From Glycomyces niveus (GTDB lineage: Bacteria > Actinomycetota > Actinomycetes > Mycobacteriales > Micromonosporaceae): DNA of 64,000 nt. Position numbers and translations under genes: made by a program. Positions 16,108-29,016 of this stretch are shown piece after piece. The notes beneath the pieces were generated by a model. It searched no databases, had not been told where the DNA came from, and worked only from the letters and a program-made list of their open reading frames with translations. The stretch covers positions 372,001 to 436,000 of the forward strand of contig NZ_JAGFNP010000004.1 of NCBI RefSeq assembly GCF_017592475.1. Direction: 5' to 3'. How positions within the stretch are numbered: the first letter of the stretch is position 1; each line of letters starts with the position of its first letter.

Positions 16108-17370
16108 TCAATCGCGTCCACTCAGCGGGAGACGTGAGGAGACGGCATCCCAGATGGCGTCGGCCACGGCCTCCTTCGAGGCGTGCTCGCGGACGTCGAC
16201 TTCGCCACGTTCGTCGAACACGGTGACCGAGTTCTCCGAGGCGCCGAACACGGCCCCGCCGGAGACGTCGTTGAGGACGACGAGATCGGCGCCTTTGGCC
16301 TCGCGCTTGCGCATCGCGTGCTCGCGTCCGTCGTGGGTCTCGGCGGCGAAGACGACGAGCACCTGGTCGGGGCGTTTCTCGCGGCCCACTGCGGCGGCGA
16401 TGTCCGGGGTCGAGGTCAGCGCCAGGTCGAGGTCGCCCTTGCGCTTGATCTTGCGGTCCGAGGACTCCTTGGGCGTGAAGTCGGCGGGCGCGGCCGCGAG
16501 CACGGCGGCGTCGGCCTCGGCCGCGGCCTTCACGGTCGCCTCGTACAGGTCGGCGGTGGTCGAGACGCGCTCGACGCTGATCCCGGCCGGCAGCGGCGCG
16601 TCGATGTGCGCGGCGATGAGGTGCACCTCCGCGCCGCGCGCGGCGGCGGCCGCGGCGAGGGCGATGCCCTGCCTGCCCGAGGAGTGGTTGCCGATGAACC
16701 GCACCGGGTCGATCGGCTCGCGGGTGCCGCCGGCGGTGACGAGGACCTTGCGGCCCACCAGGTCTCGCTTGCGGGTGAATGGTAGAGCGTTCACTCCGGT
16801 TCGGGGAGAGGCGTCGCGAAGCGGCGCCGGCGGGTGGGGCGACGGGTGCGGGAGGAAGCCCTTGATGAGGGCGAAGAGCGACTCGGGTTCGGGGAGGCGC
16901 CCGGGGCCGGTGTCGGCGCCGGTAAGGCGGCCCGAGTCAGGTTCCACGACATGCGCTCCGCGCTCGCGCAGGGCGGCGACGTTGGCGCGGGTGGCCGCGT
17001 GCTCCCACATCTCCGTGTGCATCGCCGGGGCGAACACGACGGGGCAGGCCGCGGTCAGCAGGGTGCTGGTGAGGAGGTCGTCGGCGCGGCCGTGCGCGGC
17101 CCGCGCCAGGAGGTCGGCGGTGGCCGGGGCGACCACGACGAGGTCGGCCTGGCGGCCGAGCCGCACGTGCTTGACCTCCGAGACGTCGGAGAAGACGCCG
17201 GAAGCCACCGGGTGGCCCGAAAGGGCCTCCCAGGTGGCTTCACCGACGAACTTGAGTGCCGCCTCAGTGGGTACGACGTGGACGTCGTGGCCCGACTCTT
17301 TGAGGAGGCGGAGCAGGATGCAGGCTTTGTAGGCGGCGATGCCGCCCGACACGCCCAGGACGATGTTCAC
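16108..17370 (-). CDS. coaBC: bifunctional phosphopantothenoylcysteine decarboxylase / synthase
   Basis: A 420-residue coenzyme A biosynthesis enzyme. The N-terminal flavoprotein CoaC part (1-180) has ILGVSGGIAAYKA-like start GVSGGIAAYKA and the PAMHTEMW motif. The C-terminal CoaB part (about 212-415) has VTAGGTREPIDPVRFIGNHSSG and the KIKRK segment. The two are joined by a longer Pro/Arg-rich linker (about 182-212: HPSPHPPAPLRDASPRTG). The upstream rpoZ stop is 35 nt away, so the gene is part of the gmk-rpoZ-coaBC run. His in place of Asn in PAMHTEMW is usual in actinobacteria. Confidence 0.96.
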   Translation of the reverse strand: MNIVLGVSGGIAAYKACILLRLLKESGHDVHVVPTEAALKFVGEATWEALSGHPVASGVFSDVSEVKHVRLGRQADLVVVAPATADLLARAAHGRADDLLTSTLLTAACPVVFAPAMHTEMWEHAATRANVAALRERGAHVVEPDSGRLTGADTGPGRLPEPESLFALIKGFLPHPSPHPPAPLRDASPRTGVNALPFTRKRDLVGRKVLVTAGGTREPIDPVRFIGNHSSGRQGIALAAAAAARGAEVHLIAAHIDAPLPAGISVERVSTTADLYEATVKAAAEADAAVLAAAPADFTPKESSDRKIKRKGDLDLALTSTPDIAAAVGREKRPDQVLVVFAAETHDGREHAMRKREAKGADLVVLNDVSGGAVFGASENSVTVFDERGEVDVREHASKEAVADAIWDAVSSRLPLSGRD

Positions 17371-17405
17371 GCGCGAAGCTTACGCCGATTGACACTCGGT
17401 GTCGG

Positions 17406-17678
17406 CTAAGCCTCGGTGTCGTCGAACGCCTTCGTCTCGAGCAGGCCCTTGTCGAGCTCGCGCATGGCGATCGACAGCGGCTTCTCCTCGGGCGTGGTCT
17501 CGACGAGCGGGCCCACGTACTCGAGCAGGCCTTCGCCCAGCTGCGAGTAGTACGCGTTGATCTGGCGCGCGCGCTTGGCCGAGTAGATGACCAGCTGGTA
17601 CTTCGACTGGCTCTTCTTGAGCAGGTCGTCGATCGGCGGGTTGGTGATGCCGACCGGGTCGGCGACAGTCCCTGACAC
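17406..17678 (-). CDS. rpoZ: RNA polymerase omega subunit
   Basis: A 90-residue protein, the normal actinobacterial size. The core motif is [20 protein letters not shown] and [17 protein letters not shown], which docks on the beta-prime subunit and aids polymerase assembly. The GTG start has AAGGA about 7 nt upstream. It lies 53 nt downstream of gmk and ahead of coaBC, the usual actinobacterial order. The long acidic C-terminal tail ([20 protein letters not shown]) is also typical. Nothing unusual was seen. Confidence 0.97.
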   Translation of the reverse strand: MSGTVADPVGITNPPIDDLLKKSQSKYQLVIYSAKRARQINAYYSQLGEGLLEYVGPLVETTPEEKPLSIAMRELDKGLLETKAFDDTEA

Positions 17679-17731
17679 GTGTAATCCTTCGTGTGCGACT
17701 TGCTTGTTGCTGCTGGCTCCGGGATGCCGGG

Positions 17732-18334
17732 CTAGCGGGCTCCGGTCTTGACTACAGCCGGAGAACTGAGCAACTCTACCAGCTCGGCGGCCGCCTGCTC
17801 GATCGACACATTGGTGACTGTGTGATCGAACTCGGTCTCCGCGGCGAGCTCTTCGCGGGCGGCGTCCAGGCGGCGCGCGATCGTGGCCTCGTCCTCGGTC
17901 CCGCGCCCGGTGAGGCGGCGGACGAGTTCGTCCCACGACGGCGGCGCCAGGAACACCAGTTGGGCGTCGTGCATGGCCCGGCGGACCTGGCGGGCGCCCT
18001 GCAGTTCGATCTCCAGCAGCGCCGGGAGTCCGGCGCGCAGGCGCTCCTCGACCGGGCCGCGGGGGGTTCCGTAGAGGTTCCCCGCGTAGGAGGCCCACTC
18101 AAGGAACTCCCCCGCGGCGATCATCGACTCGAACTGCTCGGTCGACACGAAGTGGTAGTCGGCGCCGTCGACCTCACCAGGACGCGGCTTGCGGGTCGTG
18201 CAGCTCACGGAGAGCCAGACCCACGGGTAGTACTCCTGGATGAGGGCCTTGACGCTGCCCTTGCCCACTCCGGACGGGCCGGACAGCACCGTGAGGCGCT
18301 GGGCCAGGACTGCGTGGTGACGATCGATGCTCAC
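17732..18334 (-). CDS. gmk: guanylate kinase
   Basis: A 200-residue cytoplasmic kinase converting GMP to GDP with ATP. The P-loop is [10 protein letters not shown] near residue 18. The GMP-binding segment is [20 protein letters not shown] and the lid contains [13 protein letters not shown]. The GTG start gives a short N-terminal extension ([13 protein letters not shown]) before the first strand. It sits between mihF (20 nt upstream) and rpoZ. This arrangement links nucleotide supply with polymerase assembly and is conserved in actinobacteria. No odd features. Confidence 0.97.
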   Translation of the reverse strand: MSIDRHHAVLAQRLTVLSGPSGVGKGSVKALIQEYYPWVWLSVSCTTRKPRPGEVDGADYHFVSTEQFESMIAAGEFLEWASYAGNLYGTPRGPVEERLRAGLPALLEIELQGARQVRRAMHDAQLVFLAPPSWDELVRRLTGRGTEDEATIARRLDAAREELAAETEFDHTVTNVSIEQAAAELVELLSSPAVVKTGAR

Positions 18335-18354
18335 GCGACTACAACTACCCGAAC

Positions 18355-18678
18355 TTAGGCCTGGTCGCCCTTGAATTCATCCAGAAGCGCGGCGCGCTGG
18401 TGCTCGCCGAGGCCGCGCAGCCGACGGGAGTCGGCGATCTTGAGCTTCTCCATGATCTGGGTGGCGCGCTTGTCGCCGATGCCGGGGAGGGCCTTCAGCA
18501 CGGCCGAGACCTTCATCTTGCCCGAGATGTCGTCGGTGGCAGCGGACTTGAGGACCGCTTCCAGGGTGGTCTCGCCCGACTTCAGCTTCTCCTTGAGCTC
18601 GGCGCGGGCCTTGCGGGCCGCGGCGGCCTTCTCAAGGGCTGCGGCGCGCTGTTCCGGAGTCAGTTTAGGGAGCGGCAC
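18355..18678 (-). CDS. mihF: actinobacterial integration host factor (mIHF)
   Basis: A 107-residue nucleoid-associated protein. The C-terminal 60 residues carry the helix-hairpin-helix core [20 protein letters not shown] followed by [15 protein letters not shown]. The N-terminal Ala/Lys-rich helix ([20 protein letters not shown]) adds basic DNA contacts. The longer actinobacterial form starts with [11 protein letters not shown], as here. The GTG start has AAGGAGA 5 nt upstream. It is essential in mycobacteria and shapes DNA for recombination and development. Located between pyrF and gmk as in relatives, with a 148-bp gap to pyrF that may hold its own promoter. Confidence 0.96.
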   Translation of the reverse strand: MPLPKLTPEQRAAALEKAAAARKARAELKEKLKSGETTLEAVLKSAATDDISGKMKVSAVLKALPGIGDKRATQIMEKLKIADSRRLRGLGEHQRAALLDEFKGDQA

Positions 18679-18826
18679 GGGGTCTCCTTGCAGTCGATGG
18701 TTTCGTCCCTGTGGACCTTGACGTGCGGGTATCGGTGAAGCATACCCAGCTCGGGAACGGTAACCCCAGTGTCCGACACGCCTGCGACCGGGGGTGGGGC
18801 AAATTCCGGGCCCGAAATCCGCGGCT

Positions 18827-19744
18827 TTATTCCCCCATCGCGGCGCGGCATTCCTCCTGCAACGCCTCGACGGCGGTGCGAATGCTCGCCACGGCTGGCC
18901 CCGGCTGTGCGATTTGTCGGGAATAGGACGGGATTGCGAAGTTCGTAGCCGGGCCGAGGACGCGCGGAAGATCACTCGGGCGTCCACCCTGCGCTCCCAT
19001 GCCCGGGACCAGGATGGGGCCGTTGAACTGGGACAAGTCGTGAGCGGTGTCACGTTGGCGCACGGTGGTGTGCGTGATTCCGTAAGTCGACTCACGCAGG
19101 CGCGCCTCCCCTTCGGACGCGCAGGCCCCGATGGTGGCGCCCATGACGATGCCGAACGAGCCCATCGGCTCGGCGTCGCCGTTCTGCTCGTTCACCTCGT
19201 CGATGATCCCCTGCGCCACCGACTTGCCGTCGCGGCGCTTCGCCATCTGCACCTGCTTGCCCTCGGGGTTCGAGGTGCGGGCCAGCACGAACAGGCCCTT
19301 GCCGTGCGCGTTGGCGAGGTCGAACGCGGGCTGGAGCGAGCCGGTGCCCAGGAAGGGGCTCACCGTGATCGCGTCGACCGCGAGCGGCGAGGCGGGGTCG
19401 AGGTACGCCTGCGCGTACGCGGCCATCGTCGAGCCGATGTCGCCGCGCTTGACGTCGAGGATGACGAGCGCCCCGGCCTTGCGGGACTCCGCGATCACCC
19501 GTTCGAGGAGCGCCACGCCCCCCGAGCCGAACCGCTCGTAGAAGGCCGACTGCGGCTTGATGAAGGCGCACGACTCGGCGGTCGCCTCCACGATCGTCAT
19601 GGCGAAGCGCTCGGCCCCGGCCAGGTCGTCGTCGAGCCCCCAGTGCTGCAGGAGCGCCCCGTGCGGGTCGATCCCGGCGCAGAGCGGGCCGCGCACCTGC
19701 GAGAGGTGAAAGGCCCGGGAGCCGAAGTCCTTGTTGGCAGGCAT
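18827..19744 (-). CDS. pyrF: orotidine 5'-phosphate decarboxylase (type 2)
   Basis: A 305-residue enzyme for the last step of UMP synthesis. It is the longer actinobacterial type 2 form with the catalytic triad motif ILDVKRGDIGST and the preceding FIKPQSAFYERFG. The phosphate-binding end includes ILVPGMGAQGG. It starts 30 nt after pyrD, so it belongs to the pyr operon and should be under PyrR control at the operon level. The next gene, mihF, is 148 nt away. No unusual residues were noticed. Confidence 0.97.
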   Translation of the reverse strand: MPANKDFGSRAFHLSQVRGPLCAGIDPHGALLQHWGLDDDLAGAERFAMTIVEATAESCAFIKPQSAFYERFGSGGVALLERVIAESRKAGALVILDVKRGDIGSTMAAYAQAYLDPASPLAVDAITVSPFLGTGSLQPAFDLANAHGKGLFVLARTSNPEGKQVQMAKRRDGKSVAQGIIDEVNEQNGDAEPMGSFGIVMGATIGACASEGEARLRESTYGITHTTVRQRDTAHDLSQFNGPILVPGMGAQGGRPSDLPRVLGPATNFAIPSYSRQIAQPGPAVASIRTAVEALQEECRAAMGE

Positions 19745-19774
19745 GGCACTTCCTTAAGAGTTCAGGCTTCGTCG

Positions 19775-20851
19775 TCAGCGGTTCTGAGGGGTGCGGATGC
19801 CCTTGCGGGCGGCGGAGCGGTAGCGGCGCACACTGCTGCGCACCAGGCCGGGCCCGTTGTACACGAGTCCCGAGTAGAGCTGGACGAGGCTCGCGCCGGC
19901 GTCGAACATGGCCTGCGCGTCGTCGGCGGTCATGATCCCGCCCGAACCGATGATCGGCAGCGTGCCGTTCGTCTCGCGGTGCACGAAGCGCACGATCTCG
20001 CGCGACACCTGCGTCAGCGGCTTGCCGGACATGCCGCCCGGCTCGGCCGCGATCGCGTCCTCGCTCGGGTCGACCCCGTCCCGGCCGAGCGTCGTGTTCG
20101 TGGCGATCACGCCCGAGACGCCGGTCTCGAGGCAGACCTCGAGGAGCTGCGCCATAGCGGGCTCGGTGAGGTCGGGGGCGATCTTGACGAACACCGGGCG
20201 TGCGGGCCGCCCGGCCGCCAGGCGCACGCCCTCGGTGCGCAGCGCGCCGAGCAGCGCCCGCAGGGCGTTCGCGTCCTGCAGCTGGCGCAGACCCGGCGTG
20301 TTGGGCGAGGAGACGTTGACGGCGATGTAGTCCGCGAAGGGGTAGAGGAACCGCAGCGAGGTCAGGTAGTCCTCGATCGCGCCCTCGAGCGGCACCACCT
20401 TCGACTTGCCGATGCTGATGCCCAGCGGGCAGTTCACGGCGGGGGCGGCGGTGAGCCGGGCGGCCAGCGCCTGCGCGCCCTCGTTGTTGAAGCCCATGCG
20501 GTTGACGATGCCCTCGGACCGCTTCATGCGGAACATGCGCGGCTGCGGGTTGCCGGGCTGGGGCTGGGCGGTGACGGTGCCGATCTCGGCGAAGCCGAAC
20601 CCGAGGGCGGGCCAGGCGCCGGTCGCGATGCCGTTCTTGTCCATGCCGGCGGCGAGGCCGATGGGGTTGGGGAAGGGGATGCCGCAGACGGTGACGGGGG
20701 CGCTGAGCTGGTTGAGCTTGATCAGCAGGTTGCGGGCCTGCCGCTGGGAGGACAGGCGGGTGAGCCAGCGCAGGGTGGTCTCGTGCGCTCGCTCGGCGTC
20801 GCCGCGTCCGATCCGGAACAGGACCGGGCGGGCCAGTTTCTGGTACAGCAT
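19775..20851 (-). CDS. pyrD: dihydroorotate dehydrogenase (quinone), class 2
   Basis: A 358-residue membrane-associated FMN enzyme that oxidises dihydroorotate with quinone. The class 2 N-terminal extension ([20 protein letters not shown], helical) and Ser as catalytic base in [14 protein letters not shown] support the class. FMN-binding segments are [20 protein letters not shown] and PIIGSGGI. Two ATGs lie close together: 20851 has AGGA 6 nt upstream and is preferred, while 20857 has the same AGGA directly against it. It lies 75 nt after carB; a hairpin in the gap may reduce expression of pyrD-pyrF. Confidence 0.95.
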   Translation of the reverse strand: MLYQKLARPVLFRIGRGDAERAHETTLRWLTRLSSQRQARNLLIKLNQLSAPVTVCGIPFPNPIGLAAGMDKNGIATGAWPALGFGFAEIGTVTAQPQPGNPQPRMFRMKRSEGIVNRMGFNNEGAQALAARLTAAPAVNCPLGISIGKSKVVPLEGAIEDYLTSLRFLYPFADYIAVNVSSPNTPGLRQLQDANALRALLGALRTEGVRLAAGRPARPVFVKIAPDLTEPAMAQLLEVCLETGVSGVIATNTTLGRDGVDPSEDAIAAEPGGMSGKPLTQVSREIVRFVHRETNGTLPIIGSGGIMTADDAQAMFDAGASLVQLYSGLVYNGPGLVRSSVRRYRSAARKGIRTPQNR

Positions 20852-20873
20852 GCTCATTCCTGTATACGTCAGT

Positions 20874-20922
20874 GCACCGGGTGGGTGACACGGCCACGGG
20901 AGCCGCGTCACCCGCCCGGTGC
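20874..20922 (-). terminator. imperfect hairpin between carB and pyrD
   Basis: GCACCGGGTGGGTGACACGGC pairs with GCCGCGTCACCCGCCCGGTGC (each 21 nt with mismatches; arms at 20874-20894 and 20902-20922). No T tract. It may act as an attenuating or mRNA-stabilising stem within the pyr operon. Confidence 0.55.
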
Positions 20923-20926
20923 CGAG

Positions 20927-24239
<3,313 letters not shown>

Positions 24240-24247
<8 letters not shown>

Positions 24248-25367
24248 GGGTCGGGGCCCCTTCCTGGATGAGTTCGATCAGGCGGTCGAACAGGTAGTCG
24301 GCGTCGTGCGGGCCGCCGGCGGCCTCGGGGTGGTACTGGACGGAGTACGCGGGCACGTCGAGGCAGGTGAGGCCTTCGACGACGTCGTCGTTGAGGCAGA
24401 CGTGGCTCACCTGGACGCGCCCGAAGTCGGTCTCGAAGAACTCCCCTGACTCGGGGGCCTTGAGCGCGAAGCCGTGGTTGTGGGCGGTGATCTCGATCTT
24501 GTTGGTGTGGCGGTCGAGCACCGGCTGGTTGATGCCGCGGTGACCGAACTTCAGCTTGTAGGTCTCGAGGCCGAGAGCGCGGCCGAGGATCTGGTTGCCG
24601 AAGCAGATGCCGAACACGGGCACCTTGCGGCGCAGGAGTTCGCGCGTGACGGCGACCTGGTGGTCGGCGGTGGCGGGGTCGCCGGGGCCGTTGGAGAGGA
24701 ACACGGCGTCGGGGTTCCCCGAGAGCAGCTGCTCCACCTCGGCGGTGGCCGGGTAGACGGTGGTGGTGATGCCGCGGGCGGCGAGGCGGCGCGGCGTGTT
24801 CCGCTTGATGCCCAGGTCGAGGGCGGCGACCGTGTACTTGGTCTCCTTGGCCTCGTAGGTGTAGGGCTCGGGCGTGGTCACGGCGCCGACGTGGTTGGCG
24901 CCGGCCATGTGCGGGGTGGCGCGGACCTTCTCCAGGAGCGCGGCCACGTCGGTGTCGCGCGAGGAGATGCCGACGCGCATGGCCCCGGCCTCGCGGAGGT
25001 GGCGGGTGAGGGCGCGGGTGTCGACGCCGCTGATGCCGACGATGCCCTGGGCGGCGAGCTCGTCTTCGAGGCCGCGCTTGGCGCGCCAGTTGGAGGCCAT
25101 GCGGGCGGGGTCGCGGACGACGTACCCGGCGACCCAGATGCGGCGGGACTCGTCGTCCTCGTCGTTCCAGCCGGTGTTGCCGATCTGCGGGGCGGTCTGG
25201 GCGACCACCTGGCCGTAGTAGGACGGGTCGGTGAGGGTCTCCTGGTAGCCGGTCATGCCGGTGTTGAAGACCGCTTCGCCGAAGGTCTCGCCGACCGAGC
25301 CGTAGGCCTCGCCGCGGAAGACGCGGCCGTCCTCGAGGACGAGGATCGCTGGTGCTCTGCTGCTCAC
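24240..25367 (-). CDS. carA: carbamoyl phosphate synthase small subunit
   Basis: A 375-residue glutaminase subunit that feeds ammonia to CarB. The N-terminal CPSase domain has [20 protein letters not shown]. The class I amidotransferase domain has the nucleophile Cys in [11 protein letters not shown] and His-x-Glu in [10 protein letters not shown]. The GTG start overlaps the pyrC stop as GTGA, with GAGGAGA 8 nt upstream. In Streptomyces a small membrane-protein gene usually lies between pyrC and carA; here the two overlap directly. Confidence 0.98.
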
Positions 25368-26677
25368 GAGTGGGTCTCCTCTTCGATTTTCCCGTTCAGC
25401 ACGGTGGCGCGTCCGCGGAGGAACGTCGCCTGGACGGTGACCGGGAGTTCCATCCCGGCGTAGGGGGTGTTGCGCGACAGGGACGCGAGGCCTTCGGGGA
25501 CCACGGTCCAGGTCGCGGAGGGGTCGACGAGGGTGAAGTTCGCTTCGGTGCCCGGCTGCGGGTCGCGGCCGTGCGCTTCGAGGCCGGCAATGCGGGCGGG
25601 GGTGCGGGAGGTGCGCTCGGCGAGCACGTCCCAGTCCACTTCGGCTGGTCCGCCGAGGGCGAGGACGCTGATCGACAGCGCGGTCTCGAGGCCGAGCATC
25701 CCGGGGCGGGCGGCGGCCCACTCGCATTCCTTGTCCTGCGGGGCGTGCGGGGCGTGGTCGGTCGCGACGGCGTCGATGACGCCCTCGACGAGCGCGGCGC
25801 GCAGCACGGCCACGTCGGCTTCGCGGCGCAGCGGCGGGTTGACCTTGTACACCGGGTCGTAGGAGCGCGCGGCCTCGTCGGTGAGGAGGAGGTGGTGCGG
25901 GCAGACCTCGGCGGTGACCTTCGCGCCGCGGGCCTTGGCCTCGCGGATGATGTCCACGGAGCGGGCGGTGGAGACGTGGCAGAAGTGGACGCGCGCGCCG
26001 GTGTACTCGGCGAGGAGCACGTCGCGGGCGATGATCGCCTCCTCGGCGACCGAGGGCCAGCCGGGCAGGCCGAGCTCGGCCGAGACGGCGCCCTCGTTCA
26101 TCTGCGCGCCTTCGGTGAGCCGCGGCTCCTCGGCGTGCTGGGCGACGAGCCCGTCGAAGGTCTTCACGTACTCGAGGGCGCGGCGCATGAGCACCGGGTC
26201 GTGGACGCAGTGGCCGTCGTCGGAGAACATGCGCACCGCGGCCGCCGACTGGGCCATCGCGCCGATCTCGGCGAGCCGCTTGCCCTCCAGGCCGATCGAG
26301 ACGGCGCCGATGGGCTGCACGTCGGCGTACCCGGCGGCGCGGCCGAGCGCGGCGACCTGCTCGACGACGCCCGCGGTGTCGGCCACGGGGTAGGAGTTCG
26401 CCATGGCGCACACGGCGGTGTAGCCGCCCTTGGCGGCGGCGCGGGTGCCGGAGAGGACGGTCTCGGCGTCCTCGCGGCCGGGCTCGCGCAGGTGAGTGTG
26501 GAGGTCGACCAGGCCGGGCAGGAGCACCAGCCCGTCCGCGTCCACGACCTCGACGTCCTTTGCGACAGTGCTTTTTTCGGACACCGAGCCGATCTCGGCG
26601 ACGCGGCCGTCGCGCACGAGGACGTCCCGGCGTCCCTTGCCGACGATGTCGGCGCTCTTGATGAGCACGTTGCTCAC
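25364..26677 (-). CDS. pyrC: dihydroorotase
   Basis: A 437-residue class I dihydroorotase that cyclises carbamoyl-aspartate. Metal ligands are in [11 protein letters not shown] (the H-x-H site) and the catalytic [13 protein letters not shown] segment; [12 protein letters not shown] supplies further ligands. The GTG at 26677 overlaps the pyrB stop as GTGA, and GGAG lies 7 nt upstream; a second GTG at 26668 is possible. It is coupled to pyrB upstream and carA downstream, forming a run of overlapping genes pyrR-pyrB-pyrC-carA-carB. Confidence 0.97.
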   Translation of the reverse strand: MSNVLIKSADIVGKGRRDVLVRDGRVAEIGSVSEKSTVAKDVEVVDADGLVLLPGLVDLHTHLREPGREDAETVLSGTRAAAKGGYTAVCAMANSYPVADTAGVVEQVAALGRAAGYADVQPIGAVSIGLEGKRLAEIGAMAQSAAAVRMFSDDGHCVHDPVLMRRALEYVKTFDGLVAQHAEEPRLTEGAQMNEGAVSAELGLPGWPSVAEEAIIARDVLLAEYTGARVHFCHVSTARSVDIIREAKARGAKVTAEVCPHHLLLTDEAARSYDPVYKVNPPLRREADVAVLRAALVEGVIDAVATDHAPHAPQDKECEWAAARPGMLGLETALSISVLALGGPAEVDWDVLAERTSRTPARIAGLEAHGRDPQPGTEANFTLVDPSATWTVVPEGLASLSRNTPYAGMELPVTVQATFLRGRATVLNGKIEEETHS

Positions 26678-27594
26678 TTGCTCTCTCCGTTCGTCAGCAG
26701 GAGGTAGAGGACGGCCATGCGGACCCACACGCCGTTGGTCACCTGCTCGGTGATGGTGGCGCGGGGCGAGTCGGCGACCGCGGCGGCGATCTCCATGCCG
26801 CGGTTCATCGGGCCGGGGTGCATGACGATCGCGTGGTCGGGCATGAGCGCCAGGCGGCGCTCGTCGAGCCCGTAGAGGCGGGCGTACTCGTTCGCGGTCG
26901 GGAAGAACGCGGCGTTCTGGCGCTCGCGCTGGACGCGGAGCATCATGACCGCGTCCACCCCCTTGAGGCTGGCGTCGAGGTCGTATCCGATCTCCACCGG
27001 CCAGTCGTCGATGTCCTTGGGGAGCAAGGTGGGCGGGCCGACCAGGCGCACGTGCGCGCCCAGTTTGGACAGCAGCCAGATGTTCGAGCGGGCCACGCGC
27101 GAGTGGAGGATGTCCCCCACGATCGCCACGGTGCGGCCCTCGACGCCGCCGAGCCGCTTCTTCATCGTGTAGGCGTCGAGCAGGGCCTGGGTCGGGTGGG
27201 CGTGCGTGCCGTCCCCGGCGTTGAGCACCGCGCCCTCGATCCACTCGGTGAGCCGCTGCGGTGCGCCCGCGGCGGGGTGGCGGATGACGACCGCGTCGGC
27301 GCCCATGGCCTGCAGGGTGAGCGCGGTGTCGCGCAGGCTCTCGCCCTTGTTCACGCTCGAGGTCTTGGCCGCGAAGTTGACGACGTCGGCCGAGAGCCGC
27401 TTGGCGGCGGTCTCGAAGGAGGTGCGGGTGCGGGTGGAGTCCTCGAAGAAGAGGTTCACGACGGTGCGCCCGCGCAGCGCCGGGAGCTTGGGAACCTCGC
27501 GGCCGGTGACGGCCTCGGCCATCTGCTCGGTGACGTCGAGGATGAGCTCGGCCTCCTCGCGGCTCAGTTCCTTGGTGGTGAGCAGGTGCTTCAT
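26674..27594 (-). CDS. pyrB: aspartate carbamoyltransferase catalytic subunit
   Basis: A 306-residue enzyme that joins carbamoyl phosphate and aspartate. The carbamoyl phosphate site is [13 protein letters not shown], with HPTQALLDA as the second conserved motif and [12 protein letters not shown] near the C-terminus. No regulatory pyrI is adjacent, as usual in Gram-positive bacteria. It overlaps pyrR by 4 bp (ATGA) and pyrC by 4 bp (GTGA), so all three are translationally coupled and follow the PyrR-controlled start of pyrR. Confidence 0.98.
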   Translation of the reverse strand: MKHLLTTKELSREEAELILDVTEQMAEAVTGREVPKLPALRGRTVVNLFFEDSTRTRTSFETAAKRLSADVVNFAAKTSSVNKGESLRDTALTLQAMGADAVVIRHPAAGAPQRLTEWIEGAVLNAGDGTHAHPTQALLDAYTMKKRLGGVEGRTVAIVGDILHSRVARSNIWLLSKLGAHVRLVGPPTLLPKDIDDWPVEIGYDLDASLKGVDAVMMLRVQRERQNAAFFPTANEYARLYGLDERRLALMPDHAIVMHPGPMNRGMEIAAAVADSPRATITEQVTNGVWVRMAVLYLLLTNGESK

Positions 27595-28169
27595 CGCTCC
27601 CGGCCTCCAGTGAGGACCACGGCGTCGTGGCCGTCGTACTCGGTCAGGCGCACGGCCACGGACTCGTCGCGCGCGGTGGGGATGTTCTTGCCGACGTAGT
27701 CGGCGCGGATCGGCAGCTCGCGGTGGCCGCGGTCGACCAGGATGGCGAGCTGGACGCTCGCGGGGCGGCCGAGGTCGTAGAGCGCGTTGAGCGCGGCGCG
27801 CACGGTGCGCCCGGAGTAGAGGACGTCGTCGACGAGGATGATGCGCTGGTCGTCGACGCCGCCGGGCGGCAGGTCGGTCGGGCCGAGGGCCCGGAGGGCG
27901 TTGCGGCGCAGGTCGTCGCGGTAGAGCGTGATGTCGAGGGTCCCGGCGGGGACGTCGAGGTCGGCGAAGCGGCGGATGCGGTCGGCGAGCCGGCCGGCGA
28001 GCGCCACGCCGCGGGTGGGGATGCCCAGGAGCATGGTGTCGGGGGCGCCCTTGGTCTTCTCGAGGATCTGGTGGGCGATGCGGTCGAGGATCCGGCCGAT
28101 GTCGTCGCCCGAGAGGATCTGCTTGCCCGACGGGTCTTCCTCAGACTGCCTGAGGGCAGGGGAAACCAC
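27591..28169 (-). CDS. pyrR: PyrR bifunctional regulator / uracil phosphoribosyltransferase
   Basis: A 192-residue RNA-binding regulator of the pyr operon with uracil phosphoribosyltransferase activity. The PRPP loop is [20 protein letters not shown], and [17 protein letters not shown] forms the first part of the site. The GTG start is chosen because GAAGGAGG lies 5 nt upstream; longer ORF starts have none. UMP-bound PyrR should bind the hairpin that includes this ribosome binding site and repress its own operon. It is the first gene of pyrR-B-C-carA-B-pyrD-pyrF. Confidence 0.97.
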   Translation of the reverse strand: MVSPALRQSEEDPSGKQILSGDDIGRILDRIAHQILEKTKGAPDTMLLGIPTRGVALAGRLADRIRRFADLDVPAGTLDITLYRDDLRRNALRALGPTDLPPGGVDDQRIILVDDVLYSGRTVRAALNALYDLGRPASVQLAILVDRGHRELPIRADYVGKNIPTARDESVAVRLTEYDGHDAVVLTGGRER

Positions 28170-28172
28170 GCG

Positions 28173-28205
28173 AACCTCCTTCTCCGCCTCACTGGACGGT
28201 CTGTT
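28173..28205 (-). promoter_or_regulatory. PyrR-binding RNA hairpin overlapping the pyrR ribosome binding site
   Basis: In the pyrR leader (minus strand) GUC-CAGUGA-GGC forms an upper stem with hexaloop CAGUGA (28194-28189), matching the known PyrR loop consensus CNGNGA. AAC/GUU or ACC/GGU pairs can extend a lower stem that uses the GGAGG Shine-Dalgarno (28179-28175). This layout fits translational repression, as described for Mycobacterium smegmatis, rather than antitermination. Confidence 0.75.
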
Positions 28206-28301
28206 AAAGAACGGTTTCGTCGCGGGCCATGCTACGCCGCCGGTGACGGAGCGTAAAGACCGGTCCCAAAAACACGGGGTCGGTAGCAGCATTGATGTCG
28301 G

Positions 28302-28307
28302 ATTCTA
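28302..28307 (-). promoter_or_regulatory. likely -10 box of the pyr operon
   Basis: TAGAAT on the minus strand (inside CATATAGAATCC). It would give a leader of about 125 nt containing the PyrR hairpin. The -35 is poor. Confidence 0.4.
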
Positions 28308-28378
28308 TATGGTTTGCCGGGCGGTTGCGAGGGTCTCACGCGACGAAGAACACTGTTTGGGGGCACCCCACCGGCCGA

Positions 28379-28407
28379 TGGTCACCGACCGTAGTCAACA
28401 ATAGGAT
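28379..28407 (+). promoter_or_regulatory. bldD promoter candidate
   Basis: TGGTCA (28379-28384) and TAGGAT (28402-28407) with a 17-bp spacer, about 28 nt before a transcript start that would give a short leader ahead of the bldD ATG at 28442. BldD regulates itself in Streptomyces; no full BldD box was confirmed here. Confidence 0.45.
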
Positions 28408-28441
28408 TCCTCTCGTACCGAAAATTGGAGTTGATCCCAGC

Positions 28442-28942
28442 ATGGCGACATCTGACTACGCCAAGGCGCTCGGCAACCGGCTGCGTGACATCCGCATGCA
28501 GCAGGGGCTGTCGCTGCAAGGCGTCGAGGACAAGTCCGGCGGCAAGTGGAAGGCCGTCGTCATCGGTTCCTACGAGCGGGGCGACCGGTCGATCACCGTC
28601 AGCCGTCTCGCCGAGTTGGCGGACTTCTACCGGATCCCCGTCTCCGAGCTGCTTCCCGAGGGCGTGCCGCTCCCGGTCGAGCAGGCGGAGAAGATCGTCC
28701 TCAACCTCGAGGCGCTGTACGACCACCCGGACTCGGAGCTGGAGCACGTCGCCAAGCTGGCGCGCTCCATCCAGCAGCGCCGCGGCGACTACAACGGCCG
28801 GATCCTCTCGATCCGCGCCGACGACCTCTACACCCTGGCCGTGGTCTACTCGACCACGCCTTCGGGCCTGATCGAGAAGCTCGAGGACTTCGGCGTCCTC
28901 GTGCACGACCTCCAGGCGTTCTTCGCCTCGGAAGCCGAATAG
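28442..28942 (+). CDS. bldD: developmental regulator BldD
   Basis: A 166-residue transcription factor. The XRE-type helix-turn-helix is at about 8-75 (LGNRLRDIRMQQGLSLQGVE, VIGSYERGDRSITVSRLAEL). The C-terminal domain has the c-di-GMP signature RGD (114-116), eight residues, then RADD (125-128), the same spacing and numbering as the known RGD-X8-RQDD of Streptomyces. c-di-GMP bridges two such domains so the dimer binds DNA and represses sporulation genes. Divergence from pyrR and convergence with nusB match the Streptomyces order. This strongly suggests a developmental life cycle under c-di-GMP control. Confidence 0.96.
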   Translation: MATSDYAKALGNRLRDIRMQQGLSLQGVEDKSGGKWKAVVIGSYERGDRSITVSRLAELADFYRIPVSELLPEGVPLPVEQAEKIVLNLEALYDHPDSELEHVAKLARSIQQRRGDYNGRILSIRADDLYTLAVVYSTTPSGLIEKLEDFGVLVHDLQAFFASEAE

Positions 28943-28958
28943 GCCCTAGGAACGATTG

Positions 28959-28992
28959 AAGCCGGGCCTCCTCAAGAGGGAGACCCGGCTTT
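28959..28992. terminator. bidirectional terminator between bldD and nusB
   Basis: AAGCCGGGCCTCCTC pairs with GAGGGAGACCCGGCTT with one bulge; A and T runs on the flanks give a short U tract in each direction. It serves convergent genes. Confidence 0.75.
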
Positions 28993-29016
28993 CGCGTACC
29001 TGCTTGCGCGCCTTGG

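Noticed and set aside
26678..27244. Extension of the pyrC frame into pyrB
   Set aside because: Out of phase with pyrB and without a dihydroorotase-like sequence; the GTG at 26677 with GGAG upstream is the start.
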